Of a stretch of 64,000 bases of DNA, positions 23,940 through 33,292 are shown piece after piece. Positions within the stretch are counted from its first letter, which is position 1. Each line of letters starts with the position of its first letter. The translations under genes were made by a program, and so were the position numbers. The stretch is from Streptomyces kronopolitis (lineage in GTDB: Bacteria; Actinomycetota; Actinomycetes; Streptomycetales; Streptomycetaceae), in NCBI RefSeq assembly GCF_014646275.1, contig NZ_BMND01000011.1, forward strand, positions 1 to 64,000, given 5' to 3'. The notes under the pieces are model-generated. The model ran no database searches and was not told where the DNA came from. It saw nothing but the letters and a program-made list of their open reading frames with translations.

Positions 23940-25499
23940 CTACTGCTTGGGCACGGACTCATCGGTCGAGACATCGACCACCTTCCGGCCGTCCAGCGGC
24001 TTGTCCAGGGTCACGGTCTTGGTGAACTCCTTGGCGATCTTCACGCAGACCTGTCCCGGCTTCTTGTCCTTGCCGACGACCTTGGTCCGCACGGTCGAGC
24101 CCGACTCCTCGGCGCTCACCGAGTAGGTGCTGCACACTCCGCCCCAGAAGTGCACCGTCAGCTTCTTGCCGCCGTCGCTCACGCCGTACGACTCCAGGGC
24201 CATCACGCCGGGCTTCCCGGACGGCTTCCCGGGCGCGTGGCCGCCGGGGCTCTGCGAGGCGCTCCGGCCGTCCCGGTGGGCCAGGTACTTCGGGTTCACG
24301 GCCGGCTGCGCGACCGTCGAGGTGGCGTCCGGGCCGCTGCCGGCGCCCGGCTGGCGCACCGCGTACAGCCACGACGGCACCAGCGCCTGCCCGCCGTCCA
24401 CGTACTGCACCGAGAGCCCGAACACCGCGCCGGTCACCTCGGACGGCTGCTGCGCCTTCGTCGGCGCCGGCTCGCACGGCGCGATCCCGCCCGCCTTGCC
24501 GTCCTTGCCGTCCTTCTTCCCGGGCGGCGAGGGGCAGCCGGCCGGCTTGCGGCCCTCACCGGAGTTCAGCCGGTCCAGCGTCTTGCCGGCGTTCAGCACC
24601 GGATACTCCGCGCCCTTGACCGGGCTCGCGAACTGGCCGCTGCCGCCGACCACTTGACCGTCCGAGCCGACCTGGAGATCGCTCTGCCAGCCGTACGTCG
24701 GCAGCCCGCCCAGCACCGGGTTCGTGGTGACGACCCGCACCGCGCCGGACAGCCCGCCCGCGTCGAGCTTGGCGTCCTCCTGGCCGAGCGCCTTCAGCAC
24801 CGGCCGCACCGCCTGCTTGGCCTTCTCGGGCGACACCGCGCCCTTGCCGCTGCTGTCGTCCTCGGTGGCGATGTCCCCGCCCCCGCGGTACGAGGGGCAG
24901 CCGGGCCGGCTCGACGCGGCGCCGTCCCCGGCCTTGCCGCCCCCGTCGTCGCCCTTGCCGCCCCCGTCGTCGCCCTTGCCGCCCTTGGGGGAGGCGGGCA
25001 GCGCGCAGTTGGTGCCGCCCGGGGTGCCGTACTGCGAGAACGTCCAGGACCCCGAGCCGGTCTTGTTCACCTGGAGGACGGGGCCGCGGCCGTCCCGGGT
25101 CGGCCCGCCGACCTTCCAGGCGGTGCCCTCCGAGCGGACCTTGCCGTCCACGTCCAGGGCCTTGGCCAGCCGCTCGACCGACTCCCGGCTGATCTCGCCC
25201 TTGGGGCGGTAGACCGGCGCGGCGTCCGGACCGCCGGGCAGCTCCTTCACCGCCCGGTACTTCGCACCCTGCGGATTGGGCTCACCGGCCGCGATCGAGC
25301 CGCCGGAGTAGCCGTCGAGCGCGAGCGGCGGCGGGTCGCCCTTGGCCGAACCGCCCCCGTCGTCGGACGCGGACGAGGCCCAGTACGCCGCGCCGCCCCC
25401 GGCCAGCAGCACCGCGGCGGCCACCGAGGCGACCACCGCGGGGGTGCGCCGCCCGCGCTCCGCGGGGTTCGGGCTGTCGTTGCTGTCCTCGGTGTTCAC
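23940..25499 (-). CDS. Membrane-anchored extracytoplasmic protein, unknown function
   Basis: The 519-residue protein has a short charged cytosolic N-terminus (RGRRTP), one membrane helix at about residues 20-42 and a large exported domain rich in Gly, Asp and Lys. Five or six cysteines in the exported part (for example TNCALP, PGCPSY, AGCPSP, APCEPA, GVCSTY, GQVCVK) suggest disulfides. A KGDDGGG repeat lies near residue 177. No enzyme motif is recognisable. It starts with GTG and appears monocistronic; the upstream small gene ends in its own terminator. Similar single-span Streptomyces proteins are annotated only as large membrane proteins. Confidence 0.83.
   Translation of the reverse strand: MNTEDSNDSPNPAERGRRTPAVVASVAAAVLLAGGGAAYWASSASDDGGGSAKGDPPPLALDGYSGGSIAAGEPNPQGAKYRAVKELPGGPDAAPVYRPKGEISRESVERLAKALDVDGKVRSEGTAWKVGGPTRDGRGPVLQVNKTGSGSWTFSQYGTPGGTNCALPASPKGGKGDDGGGKGDDGGGKAGDGAASSRPGCPSYRGGGDIATEDDSSGKGAVSPEKAKQAVRPVLKALGQEDAKLDAGGLSGAVRVVTTNPVLGGLPTYGWQSDLQVGSDGQVVGGSGQFASPVKGAEYPVLNAGKTLDRLNSGEGRKPAGCPSPPGKKDGKDGKAGGIAPCEPAPTKAQQPSEVTGAVFGLSVQYVDGGQALVPSWLYAVRQPGAGSGPDATSTVAQPAVNPKYLAHRDGRSASQSPGGHAPGKPSGKPGVMALESYGVSDGGKKLTVHFWGGVCSTYSVSAEESGSTVRTKVVGKDKKPGQVCVKIAKEFTKTVTLDKPLDGRKVVDVSTDESVPKQ
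24933..24986 (-). repeat. 21-bp in-frame repeat in the 23940 gene
   Basis: Two identical 21-bp units (24933-24953, 24954-24974) and a partial third encode KGDDGGG repeats. Confidence 0.85.
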
Positions 25500-25570
25500 C
25501 GCATCGCTCCTTCGGCTCCGCTGAACATCTGATGTCCTCCTCGGTGAGGTGGACGCCGATGGGACGGAGC

Positions 25571-25610
25571 GGGGGCGGATGCGGTTCCCCGGAGGGCCGC
25601 ATCCGCCCCC
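25571..25610 (-). terminator. Terminator after the 75-residue gene
   Basis: A 14-bp perfect stem with a 12-nt loop immediately downstream of the 25624 stop codon. It supports that gene being transcribed. Confidence 0.85.
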
Positions 25611-25623
25611 GGCGGGCGGGTGG

Positions 25624-25851
25624 TCAGTCGCCGTACTCGGACATTCCCTCCACCAGGGCGGCGGAGGACGAGGGGACCTTGACGCCGTGCAGATCGACGG
25701 CCCGCCCCGGTGCCGGCGCGGGACGCCGCCCCGCGTGCCAGCGGCCCTTCATCCGCGCGCAGTCACCGCGCAGCTCGTCGAGCGACTCCGGGTCCTGCCG
25801 GGCCGGCGAGGGGGCGGGGGACGGTGTGACGGCTTTCACAGGCTTGGTCAT
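25624..25851 (-). CDS. Small hypothetical protein, probably leaderless
   Basis: The 75-residue product has a Pro/Ala-rich N-terminus, then DPESLDELRGDCARMKGRWHAGRRP and a C-terminal VEGMSEYGD. No signal, membrane helix or known motif is visible; the basic KGRWHAGRR stretch could bind nucleic acid. I chose ATG 25851 because TACGGT lies exactly 6 nt upstream, as for other leaderless genes here, whereas ATG 25872 has neither a box nor a ribosome site. A 14-bp terminator follows. It is divergent from adenosine kinase. Confidence 0.65.
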   Translation of the reverse strand: MTKPVKAVTPSPAPSPARQDPESLDELRGDCARMKGRWHAGRRPAPAPGRAVDLHGVKVPSSSAALVEGMSEYGD

Positions 25852-25857
25852 AGGGGC

Positions 25858-25863
25858 ACCGTA
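25858..25863 (-). promoter_or_regulatory. -10 box of a leaderless promoter for the 75-residue gene
   Basis: TACGGT on the minus strand, 6 nt before ATG 25851, with no Shine-Dalgarno. Confidence 0.5.
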
Positions 25864-26009
25864 CGCAGCCATAAACTGAGGAGAAAGACCTACTATTGGG
25901 TAGTTTCAGTAGTTCAAGTGTCCGGGATGACCGGGTGGCGTGCCACCCCGCCCGGTAGCGTTGCTTCACGTCCGCCCGCCCCTACGCATTCCGCAGGAGC
26001 AGACCCGTC

Positions 26010-26984
26010 GTGCGTATCGCAGTCACCGGCTCCATCGCCACCGACCACCTGATGACCTTCCCCGGCCGTTTCGCCGATCAGCTGGTCGCCGACCAGCTGC
26101 ATACGGTCTCCCTTTCCTTCCTGGTCGACCAGCTCGACGTCCGCCGCGGCGGCGTCGCCGCCAACATCTGCTTCGGCATGGGCCAGCTCGGCACCTCGCC
26201 GATCCTGGTCGGTGCCGCCGGCAACGACTTCGAGGAGTACCGCGCCTGGCTCGACCGCCACGGCGTCGACACCCGCTCCGTCCGCATCTCCGAGGTGCTG
26301 CACACCGCGCGCTTCGTGTGCACCACCGACGCCGACCACAACCAGATCGGCTCCTTCTACACCGGCGCGATGAGCGAGGCCCGGCTGATCGAGCTGCAGC
26401 ACGTGGCCGAGCGGGTCGGCGGCCTGGACCTCGTGGTCATCGGCGCCGACGACCCCGAGGCGATGATCCGGCACACCGAGGAGTGCCGCAGCCGCGGCAT
26501 CCCCTTCGGGGCCGACTTCTCCCAGCAGATCGCCCGGATGGACGGCGACGCCATCCGCACCCTCATGGAGGGCGCCGCCTACCTCTTCTCCAACGAGTAC
26601 GAGAAGGGCCTGATCGAGTCCAAGACCGGCTGGACCGACGAGGAGATCCTCGGCAAGGTCGGCACCCGCGTCACCACCCTCGGCGCCCACGGCGTCCGCA
26701 TCGAGCGGGTCGGCGAGCCGGCCATCGAGGTCGGCGTCCCGGAGGAGAACGCCAAGGCCGACCCGACCGGCGTCGGCGACGCCTTCCGGGCCGGCTTCCT
26801 GTCCGGCCTGGCCTGGGGCGTCGGCCTGGAGCGCGCCGCACAGATCGGCTGCATGCTGGCGACGCTGGTCATCGAGACCGTCGGCACCCAGGAGTACGAG
26901 CTCCAGCGCAGCCACTTCATGGACCGCTTCACCAAGGCCTACGGCCACGAGGCCGCCGGCGAGGTCCAGCAGCACCTGGCCTGA
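26010..26984 (+). CDS. adoK: Adenosine kinase, PfkB (ribokinase) family
   Basis: The 324-residue product is a PfkB-family sugar/nucleoside kinase that closely resembles the mycobacterial adenosine kinase AdoK as I recall it: TGSIATDHLMTFPGRF, LSFLVDQLDVRRGGVAANI, FSNEYEK and the ATP/anion-hole motif DPTGVGDAFRAGFL with catalytic Asp. It would salvage adenosine to AMP. In databases such genes are often called only carbohydrate kinase. The GTG has GCAGGAGC upstream. It is convergent with the desulfurase-TusA gene with 9 nt between stops. Confidence 0.87.
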   Translation: MRIAVTGSIATDHLMTFPGRFADQLVADQLHTVSLSFLVDQLDVRRGGVAANICFGMGQLGTSPILVGAAGNDFEEYRAWLDRHGVDTRSVRISEVLHTARFVCTTDADHNQIGSFYTGAMSEARLIELQHVAERVGGLDLVVIGADDPEAMIRHTEECRSRGIPFGADFSQQIARMDGDAIRTLMEGAAYLFSNEYEKGLIESKTGWTDEEILGKVGTRVTTLGAHGVRIERVGEPAIEVGVPEENAKADPTGVGDAFRAGFLSGLAWGVGLERAAQIGCMLATLVIETVGTQEYELQRSHFMDRFTKAYGHEAAGEVQQHLA

Positions 26985-26993
26985 TCCACCGCG

Positions 26994-28427
26994 TCAGGCG
27001 CGGCGCCGCACCACATAGGCGGCGCCGCGCACGGCCGCCCGCTCACCCACGTACTCCTGGTCGCGCATGGCGCACCAGGCCGGGATGTCCTGCCGGGCCG
27101 CCTCGTCGTCGGAGAGCACCGTCACGGTCCCGCCGACCGGCACCTCCCCGATCACCTTCGCGAGCTCGATGACCGGGATCGGGCAGCGCCGGCCCAGCGC
27201 GTCGACGACCAGCCCGGCCGCCTCGGCGGATCCCGCGGCCGGCGGCGCGTCGGCCCGCGGGACGGCAGCCGAGGGCGCCGTCCGGTCCTCCGCGGGGACA
27301 CCCAGCCGCTCCCGCACCGTCCGCACCACCCCCGGCAGCACCTCCAGGAAGCGCTCCACGTCCGCCTCCGGCGTGCCGTACGGCAGCGAGATCCGGACAT
27401 TTCCCTCGGACAGCACCCCCATCGCCCGCAGCACATGGCTCGGCGTCAGCGTGCTGGACGTACAGGACGACCCGGACGACACCGAGAAGCCCGCCCGGTC
27501 CAGCTCGTCCAGCAGGGTCTCCCCGTCGACATAGAGGCAGGAGAAGGTGACGAGGTGCGGCAGGCGGCGCACCGGGTCGCCGACCACCTCCACATCCGGC
27601 ACCAGCTCCGGCACCCGCGCGCGGATCCGGTCCACCAGCCGCCGCAGCCGCGCCGCTTCACCGTCCGTCCCCGGGTCCGCCCGCAGCGCGCGCAGCGAGG
27701 CCGCGGCGGCCACGATCGCCGGCAGGTTCTCGAAGCCCGGGCTGCGGCCCGACTCCCGCTCGTCCGCCGGACCCTGGGCCGCGAACCGGGTCCCCTTGCG
27801 GACCACGAGCAGCCCCACCCCGGGCGGCCCGCCCCACTTGTGGGCGCTCGCCGCCAGCAGCGACCAGGGACCGGGCACCGGCCCCCACGGCAGCGACTGG
27901 GCCGCGTCCACCAGCAGCGGCACCCCCGTCTCCCGGCACAGCTCCGCCACCTCGCCCACCGGCTGCTCGGTGCCCACCTCGTGATTGGCGGACTGGAGGC
28001 AGACCAGCGCGGTGTCCGCGGTGAGCGCGGCGGCCACCTCCCCGGCCGCCACCCGGCCGAAGGGGTCCACCGGCAGCTCCGCCCGGCCGCCCCCGGCCGC
28101 CTCGTGGACCTCGGCGGCGTGCAGCACCGCGGAGTGCTCGACGGCGGAGTGCAGCAGCCGGCGGCCGGCCCGCCGGCGGCCCGCCAGCGCCCCCGACACC
28201 CCGGTGTGCACCGCGCGTGTCCCCGAAGGGGTGAAAACCAATTCGTCCGGGCGGCAGCCCACGGCCTCGGCCGCCGCCTCCCGGGCGGCGTCCAGCAGCA
28301 GCCGGGCGCGCCGCCCCTCGCGGTACAGGCGGGCCGGGTCGGCCCAGCCCTCGTCGAGCGAGGCGAGCAGCGCCTCGCGGGCGACCGGGTGCAGCGGGGC
28401 GGCGGAGGCCGCGTCGAAGTAGGGCAC
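26994..28427 (-). CDS. Cysteine desulfurase fused to a TusA-like sulfur-carrier domain
   Basis: The N-terminal 380 residues are a PLP-dependent class V aminotransferase/NifS-type desulfurase: PLP lysine in LLAASAHKWGGPPGVG, and a candidate active cysteine in SVSSGSSCTSSTLTPSHVL. After a linker, the C-terminal ~80 residues are TusA-like with the CPIP sulfur-relay motif in VDALGRRCPIPVIELAKVIG and a second Cys in IPAWCAMRD. The protein (477 residues) could hand sulfur directly from cysteine to a carrier for thiolation. The GTG at 28427 lacks a ribosome site but has TACCGT 7 nt upstream. Fusion order desulfurase-TusA is unusual. Confidence 0.86.
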   Translation of the reverse strand: MPYFDAASAAPLHPVAREALLASLDEGWADPARLYREGRRARLLLDAAREAAAEAVGCRPDELVFTPSGTRAVHTGVSGALAGRRRAGRRLLHSAVEHSAVLHAAEVHEAAGGGRAELPVDPFGRVAAGEVAAALTADTALVCLQSANHEVGTEQPVGEVAELCRETGVPLLVDAAQSLPWGPVPGPWSLLAASAHKWGGPPGVGLLVVRKGTRFAAQGPADERESGRSPGFENLPAIVAAAASLRALRADPGTDGEAARLRRLVDRIRARVPELVPDVEVVGDPVRRLPHLVTFSCLYVDGETLLDELDRAGFSVSSGSSCTSSTLTPSHVLRAMGVLSEGNVRISLPYGTPEADVERFLEVLPGVVRTVRERLGVPAEDRTAPSAAVPRADAPPAAGSAEAAGLVVDALGRRCPIPVIELAKVIGEVPVGGTVTVLSDDEAARQDIPAWCAMRDQEYVGERAAVRGAAYVVRRRA

Positions 28428-28434
28428 GTACGAG

Positions 28435-28440
28435 ACGGTA
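28435..28440 (-). promoter_or_regulatory. -10 box of a leaderless promoter for the desulfurase-TusA gene
   Basis: TACCGT on the minus strand, 7 nt before GTG 28427, with no Shine-Dalgarno between. Confidence 0.5.
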
Positions 28441-28777
28441 GAACACCGGGCGCGGGCGGTGCGCGGGCCCGGCGCCGACGGGGGCGGGGCGGTTCGCCGG
28501 GCCCCTGGGAAGCGGCCCGGGCGCGGTGCCGGGCACGGCGTCAGATGCCTGGTGGAAGCGGGTATTCGGGGGTTCGCCGGACCTTTCGCGGGGGCCGCGG
28601 CCACCCCATAGGGGTGCCTCGCGGCGCGTTGGGCACCCTCCCCGCGCGACCCCAAATAGCGTCCAGTAAGGTTTGGCCCGCATAAACATCCAAACCCCTG
28701 CCCGACGCAGGGCGGCGACCGACCAGCGAGTAAGGCCGCAGCCGACCGCGCGGGCGAGACTCTCGGGAAGGCGCTAC
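28441..28777. other. Divergent intergenic region upstream of ctaC
   Basis: About 340 nt. A TAAGGT box at 28667-28672 and a TAGCGT box at 28657-28662 are candidate -10 elements for ctaC, which would give a leader of about 100 nt. I see no gene in it. Confidence 0.4.
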
Positions 28778-29740
28778 GTGAGTCCCAACGGCTCCGACCG
28801 CTCGTCGCGGCGCCCGATGCGGCGGAAGCTGCCGCAGGTGCTTGCTGCGGGCCTGGTCCTTGCGACCGCTACCGGTTGCACATATAAGGACTTCCCCCGC
28901 CTCGGCATGCCGACGCCCGTCACCGACGAGGCGCCGCGGATCCTCTCTCTTTGGCAAGGCTCCTGGGCCGCCGCCCTCGCAACGGGCGTGCTGGTCTGGG
29001 GCCTGATCATCTGGAGTGTGATCTTCCACCGCCGCAGCAGGACCAAGGTGGAGGTCCCCGCGCAGACCCGGTACAACATGCCGATCGAGGCGTTGTACAC
29101 GATCGTCCCGTTCATCATCATTGCGGTGCTTTTCTACTTCACCGCACGGGACGAGAGCGCGCTGCTGAAGACTTCCAAGAAGCCGGACCACGTCGTGAAC
29201 GTGGTCGGCTTCCAGTGGAGCTGGGCGTTCAACTACCTGGAGAACGTGGACGGCAACAAGTCGACCACCAACATCAACTCCAGTGCACTCTCCGCGGTCC
29301 CGGACAAGTGGAAGAAGACCGCGCCGGCCGGTGCGGACGGTGTCTACGACGTCGGCACCCCGGGCGAGCGCAACCCGCAGACCGGCAACCCCGGTCCGAC
29401 CCTGTGGCTGCCGAAGGGCGAGACAGTTCAGTTCGTGCTGACCTCTCGTGACGTCATCCACTCCTTCTGGGTGGTGCCGTTCCTGATGAAGCAGGACGTC
29501 ATCCCGGGCCACACCAACGTCTTCGAGGTGACTCCCAACAAGGAGGGCACCTTCATGGGCAAGTGCGCCGAGCTCTGCGGCGTCGACCACTCCCGGATGC
29601 TCTTCAACGTCAAGGTCGTCTCCCCCGAGCGGTACCGGGAGCACCTGAAGGATCTGGCGAAGAAGGGCCAGACCGGATACCTGCCGTCGGGCATCAAGCA
29701 GACGGATCACGCCAGGAATGCGGAGACCAAGAACCAGTGA
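28778..29740 (+). CDS. ctaC: Cytochrome c oxidase subunit II
   Basis: CtaC carries the CuA centre that receives electrons from the bcc complex and passes them to CtaD. The 320-residue precursor has an Arg-rich N-terminus and a signal segment ending TATGC, a possible lipobox. Two membrane helices follow (residues about 55-80 and 100-120). The cupredoxin domain has VIHSFWVV and the CuA ligands in [14 protein letters not shown]. The GTG at 28778 has CGGGAAGG 7 nt upstream. Its stop overlaps the ctaD start (GTGA), so ctaC-ctaD-ctaF form one operon. Confidence 0.95.
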   Translation: MSPNGSDRSSRRPMRRKLPQVLAAGLVLATATGCTYKDFPRLGMPTPVTDEAPRILSLWQGSWAAALATGVLVWGLIIWSVIFHRRSRTKVEVPAQTRYNMPIEALYTIVPFIIIAVLFYFTARDESALLKTSKKPDHVVNVVGFQWSWAFNYLENVDGNKSTTNINSSALSAVPDKWKKTAPAGADGVYDVGTPGERNPQTGNPGPTLWLPKGETVQFVLTSRDVIHSFWVVPFLMKQDVIPGHTNVFEVTPNKEGTFMGKCAELCGVDHSRMLFNVKVVSPERYREHLKDLAKKGQTGYLPSGIKQTDHARNAETKNQ

Positions 29741-31473
29741 GCATCCTCAACGAACCTCAGGGTGCCGCCGCCGACAAGGCTCCGGCAGCACCGCCCGTAC
29801 GCAAGAAGCAACCCGGTATCGCTGCCGTCAAGTGGCTCACCACCACTGACCACAAGACCATCGGCACGCTCTACCTGGTCACGTCGTTCGCGTTCTTCTG
29901 CATCGGCGGCCTGATGGCGCTCCTCATGCGCGCCGAGCTGGCTCGTCCCGGCACGCAGATCATGTCGAACGAGCAGTTCAACCAGGCGTTCACGATGCAC
30001 GGCACGATCATGCTGCTGATGTTCGCGACGCCGCTGTTCGCCGGTTTCGCGAACTGGATCATGCCACTGCAGATCGGCGCGCCCGACGTGGCGTTCCCGC
30101 GGCTGAACATGTTCGCCTACTGGCTCTACCTCTTCGGCTCGCTGATCGCGGTGGCCGGCTTCCTCACCCCGCAGGGTGCGGCGGACTTCGGCTGGTTCGC
30201 GTACTCGCCGCTGTCGGACGCGGTGCGTTCGCCGGGCGTCGGTGCGGACATGTGGATCATGGGTCTGGCCTTCTCCGGCTTCGGCACGATCCTCGGTTCG
30301 GTCAACTTCATCACGACGATCATCTGCATGCGGGCACCCGGCATGACGATGTTCCGCATGCCGATCTTCGTCTGGAACGTCCTGCTGACCGCCGTGCTGG
30401 TCCTGCTGGCCTTCCCGGTGCTCGCGGCGGCGCTGCTCGCACTGGAGGCGGACCGCAAATTCGGGGCGCATGTCTTTGATGCGGCGAATGGCGGTGCGTT
30501 GCTCTGGCAGCACCTCTTCTGGTTCTTCGGCCATCCAGAGGTGTACATCATCGCGCTGCCGTTCTTCGGCATCATTTCCGAGGTCATTCCGGTGTTCTCC
30601 CGGAAGCCGATGTTCGGTTACGTCGGTCTGATCGCGGCGACCGTGTCGATCGCGGGTCTGTCGGTGACGGTGTGGGCGCACCACATGTACGTGACGGGTG
30701 GCGTGCTGTTGCCGTTCTTCTCGTTCATGACGTTCCTGATCGCGGTGCCCACAGGTGTGAAGTTCTTCAACTGGATCGGCACGATGTGGAAGGGCTCACT
30801 GTCCTTCGAGACGCCGATGCTGTGGGCGATCGGCTTCCTGATCACCTTCACCTTCGGTGGTCTGACGGGTGTCATCCTGGCGTCGCCGCCGATGGACTTC
30901 CATGTCTCGGACTCCTACTTCGTGGTGGCGCACTTCCACTACGTGGTGTTCGGCACGGTGGTCTTCGCGATGTTCGCCGGCTTCCACTTCTGGTGGCCGA
31001 AGATGACCGGCAAGATGCTGGACGAGCGGCTCGGCAAGATCACGTTCTGGACGCTGTTCGTGGGCTTCCACGGCACCTTCCTCGTCCAGCACTGGCTCGG
31101 CGCCGAGGGCATGCCGCGGCGCTACGCGGACTACCTCGCGGCCGACGGCTTCACGACGCTGAACACCATCTCGACGATCAGCTCGTTCCTGCTGGGCCTG
31201 TCGATCCTGCCGTTCCTCTACAACGTCTGGAAGACGTCGAAGTACGGCGAGAAGATCGAGGTCGACGACCCGTGGGGCTACGGCCGTTCGCTGGAGTGGG
31301 CGACGTCCTGCCCGCCGCCGCGGCACAACTTCCTCACCCTGCCGCGCATTCGCTCCGAATCCCCGGCGTTCGATCTGCACCACCCGGAGATCGCAGCCCT
31401 TGACGCGCTGCACAACGGCCACGGCACCGAGGCCGACAAGGCCCTCGCCGGCGGCAAGGAGGCGGGCAAGTGA
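29737..31473 (+). CDS. ctaD: Cytochrome c oxidase subunit I
   Basis: This is the catalytic aa3-type subunit that reduces oxygen and pumps protons. The 578-residue protein has 12 or so helices and all heme-copper ligands: [10 protein letters not shown] (heme a His), the HPEVY motif with the Tyr-His pair and the pump glutamate, VWAHHMYV (CuB histidines) and [11 protein letters not shown] (heme a3/a His). The GTG start overlaps the ctaC stop, and the stop overlaps the ctaF start, so expression is translationally coupled. The short N-terminal extension is Ala/Pro-rich. Confidence 0.97.
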   Translation: MSILNEPQGAAADKAPAAPPVRKKQPGIAAVKWLTTTDHKTIGTLYLVTSFAFFCIGGLMALLMRAELARPGTQIMSNEQFNQAFTMHGTIMLLMFATPLFAGFANWIMPLQIGAPDVAFPRLNMFAYWLYLFGSLIAVAGFLTPQGAADFGWFAYSPLSDAVRSPGVGADMWIMGLAFSGFGTILGSVNFITTIICMRAPGMTMFRMPIFVWNVLLTAVLVLLAFPVLAAALLALEADRKFGAHVFDAANGGALLWQHLFWFFGHPEVYIIALPFFGIISEVIPVFSRKPMFGYVGLIAATVSIAGLSVTVWAHHMYVTGGVLLPFFSFMTFLIAVPTGVKFFNWIGTMWKGSLSFETPMLWAIGFLITFTFGGLTGVILASPPMDFHVSDSYFVVAHFHYVVFGTVVFAMFAGFHFWWPKMTGKMLDERLGKITFWTLFVGFHGTFLVQHWLGAEGMPRRYADYLAADGFTTLNTISTISSFLLGLSILPFLYNVWKTSKYGEKIEVDDPWGYGRSLEWATSCPPPRHNFLTLPRIRSESPAFDLHHPEIAALDALHNGHGTEADKALAGGKEAGK

Positions 31474-31868
31474 AGATCCAGGGCAAGATGTTCATCTGGC
31501 TCGCCGTCTTCGTCCTCGTCATGGCGATCGTCTACGGCCTGTGGTCGAAGGAGCCGGCGGGCACCACCGCGCTGTTCCTCGCCTTCGGCCTGTGCATCAT
31601 GGTCGGCTACTACCTGGCCTTCACGGCCCGGCGGGTCGACGCGGGCGCCCAGGACAACGAGAACGCCGAGGTCTCGGACGACGCCGGCGAGCTGGGCTTC
31701 TTCAGCCCGCACAGCTGGCAGCCGCTGTCCCTGGCCATCGGAGGCGCGCTCGCCTTCCTGGGCGTGGTCTTCGGCTGGTGGCTGCTGTACTTCTCGCTGC
31801 CGGTGATCTTCGTCGGACTCTTCGGCTGGGTCTTCGAGTACTACCGCGGTGAGAACCGCACGCAGTAG
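31470..31868 (+). CDS. ctaF: Cytochrome c oxidase subunit IV
   Basis: This is the small actinobacterial accessory subunit of the aa3 oxidase. The 132-residue protein has four membrane helices (about 8-25, 32-52, 87-104, 106-124) around an acidic loop. It starts at a GTG overlapping the ctaD stop and ends the operon, followed by a very strong terminator. Sequence is of the actinobacterial subunit IV type ([13 protein letters not shown] start, WVFEYYRGE end). Confidence 0.93.
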   Translation: MKIQGKMFIWLAVFVLVMAIVYGLWSKEPAGTTALFLAFGLCIMVGYYLAFTARRVDAGAQDNENAEVSDDAGELGFFSPHSWQPLSLAIGGALAFLGVVFGWWLLYFSLPVIFVGLFGWVFEYYRGENRTQ

Positions 31869-31884
31869 GCACGCGCAGTGCCGT

Positions 31885-31920
31885 ACGGGCCCGGACACCC
31901 CCTGGGGTGTCCGGGCCCGT
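31885..31920 (+). terminator. Terminator of the ctaCDF operon
   Basis: A 16-bp perfect stem with a 4-nt loop, 16 nt after the ctaF stop. Confidence 0.92.
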
Positions 31921-31986
31921 CGCGTTGCCCGGCCGGGGGCAGACCCGTTTGCAGTCCTCCAGCGCGCTGGGACAGGTGATTCTTCA

Positions 31987-31992
31987 TATTTT
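31987..31992 (+). promoter_or_regulatory. -10 box of a leaderless promoter for the L,D-transpeptidase gene
   Basis: TATTTT lies 6 nt before ATG 31999, in a short AT-rich stretch. Confidence 0.45.
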
Positions 31993-31998
31993 TGGGGC

Positions 31999-33273
31999 AT
32001 GAGTCACAGACCTCGAACCCGGACGGTGCTGAGCTGCGGCCTCCTGCTCGTGCCCCTTGCGGTGAGCGCCACCGCGTGCGGGGGCTCGGATTCCGAATCG
32101 CTCTCCGCCACTCCCTACGACGCGGCCGACCAGATCACGGCCAACACCCCCGACGGCAAGAAGAAAGCGGACCCCGACAAGCCGCTTGAGGTTTCCGTCA
32201 AGGGGGACGACGCGCGGATCACCGACGTGACCGCCACCGATTCCACCGGACGCTTCGTCCGCGGCGAACTGAGCGCCGACGGCCGGCGCTGGCGCACCAC
32301 GGTGCCCCTGGCCGCCGGCAGCCGCTACACGGTGCGGGTGAGCACCGAGGACGAGGACGGATCCCCCGGCCGCAAGACGCTCACCGTCAACACCGCGGCG
32401 GCCGCCGGCCAGTTGTCCGCGGCCTTCGGGCCCGTGGGCGGCGAGTACGGCGTCGGCCAGCCGGTCACCGCAGAGCTGAGCCGGCCGGTCACGGACGCCA
32501 AGCAGCGGGCCATCGTCGAGAGCGCCCTGAAGGTCGACTCGATGCCGCGCGTCGAGGGCGCCTGGCACTGGGTGGACGGCAAGAAGCTGCACTTCCGCCC
32601 GAAGGAGTACTGGCCCGCCCACGCCACCATCTCGGTGCACAGCAACCTGGCCGGCCTGAAGATCGCCAAGGGCCTCTACGGCGGCCCGTCCAAGCCGCTG
32701 CGGCTCACCACCGGCGACCGGGTGGAGGCCATCACCGACGCGGCGTCGCACCAGATGACGGTGCTGCGCAACGGCGAATCGATCAACACCATCCCCGTGA
32801 CCACCGGCAAACCGGGATTCTCCACCCGCAACGGCGTCAAGGTCGTCCTGGGCAAGGAGAGCTTCGTCCGGATGCGCAGCTCGACGGTCGGCATCGCCGC
32901 CGGCAGCGGGGACTCCTACGACCTGCCGGTCTACTGGGCCACCCGGGTGACCTGGAGCGGTGAGTACGTGCACGCCGCACCCTGGTCCGTCGGATCCCAG
33001 GGCGCGGCGAACGTCAGCCACGGCTGCACGGGCATGTCCACCAGCAACGCCCAGTGGTTCTTCAACCACGTCCGGGTCGGCGACATCGTCAAGGTCGTCA
33101 ACAGCGGCGGCGACACCATGACGCCGTTCGACAACGGCTTCGGCGACTGGAACATGCCCTGGCAGGAGTGGCGGGCCGGCAGCGCGCTGAAGAACAAGGC
33201 CTCCAGCACCACAGGAGCCGCCGAGCGGGAGCAGAACCCCGCCGACGACGCCCGGCTGCGCCCGACCCTCTGA
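31999..33273 (+). CDS. L,D-transpeptidase lipoprotein (YkuD family)
   Basis: By family it makes 3-3 peptidoglycan crosslinks. The 424-residue precursor has a signal peptide ending in a lipobox-like ATAC-GG near residue 28. One or two immunoglobulin-like domains follow, as in mycobacterial Ldt proteins. The YkuD domain has the catalytic NVSHGCTGMSTSNAQW motif with Cys and His. The C-terminal tail WNMPWQEWRAGSALKN is the conserved aromatic extension. The ATG lacks a clear ribosome site. It lies between the ctaCDF and ctaE-qcr runs and ends 19 nt from a convergent receiver gene. Confidence 0.93.
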   Translation: MSHRPRTRTVLSCGLLLVPLAVSATACGGSDSESLSATPYDAADQITANTPDGKKKADPDKPLEVSVKGDDARITDVTATDSTGRFVRGELSADGRRWRTTVPLAAGSRYTVRVSTEDEDGSPGRKTLTVNTAAAAGQLSAAFGPVGGEYGVGQPVTAELSRPVTDAKQRAIVESALKVDSMPRVEGAWHWVDGKKLHFRPKEYWPAHATISVHSNLAGLKIAKGLYGGPSKPLRLTTGDRVEAITDAASHQMTVLRNGESINTIPVTTGKPGFSTRNGVKVVLGKESFVRMRSSTVGIAAGSGDSYDLPVYWATRVTWSGEYVHAAPWSVGSQGAANVSHGCTGMSTSNAQWFFNHVRVGDIVKVVNSGGDTMTPFDNGFGDWNMPWQEWRAGSALKNKASSTTGAAEREQNPADDARLRPTL

Positions 33274-33292
33274 GCGCCTCCCAGCAGGCCGC

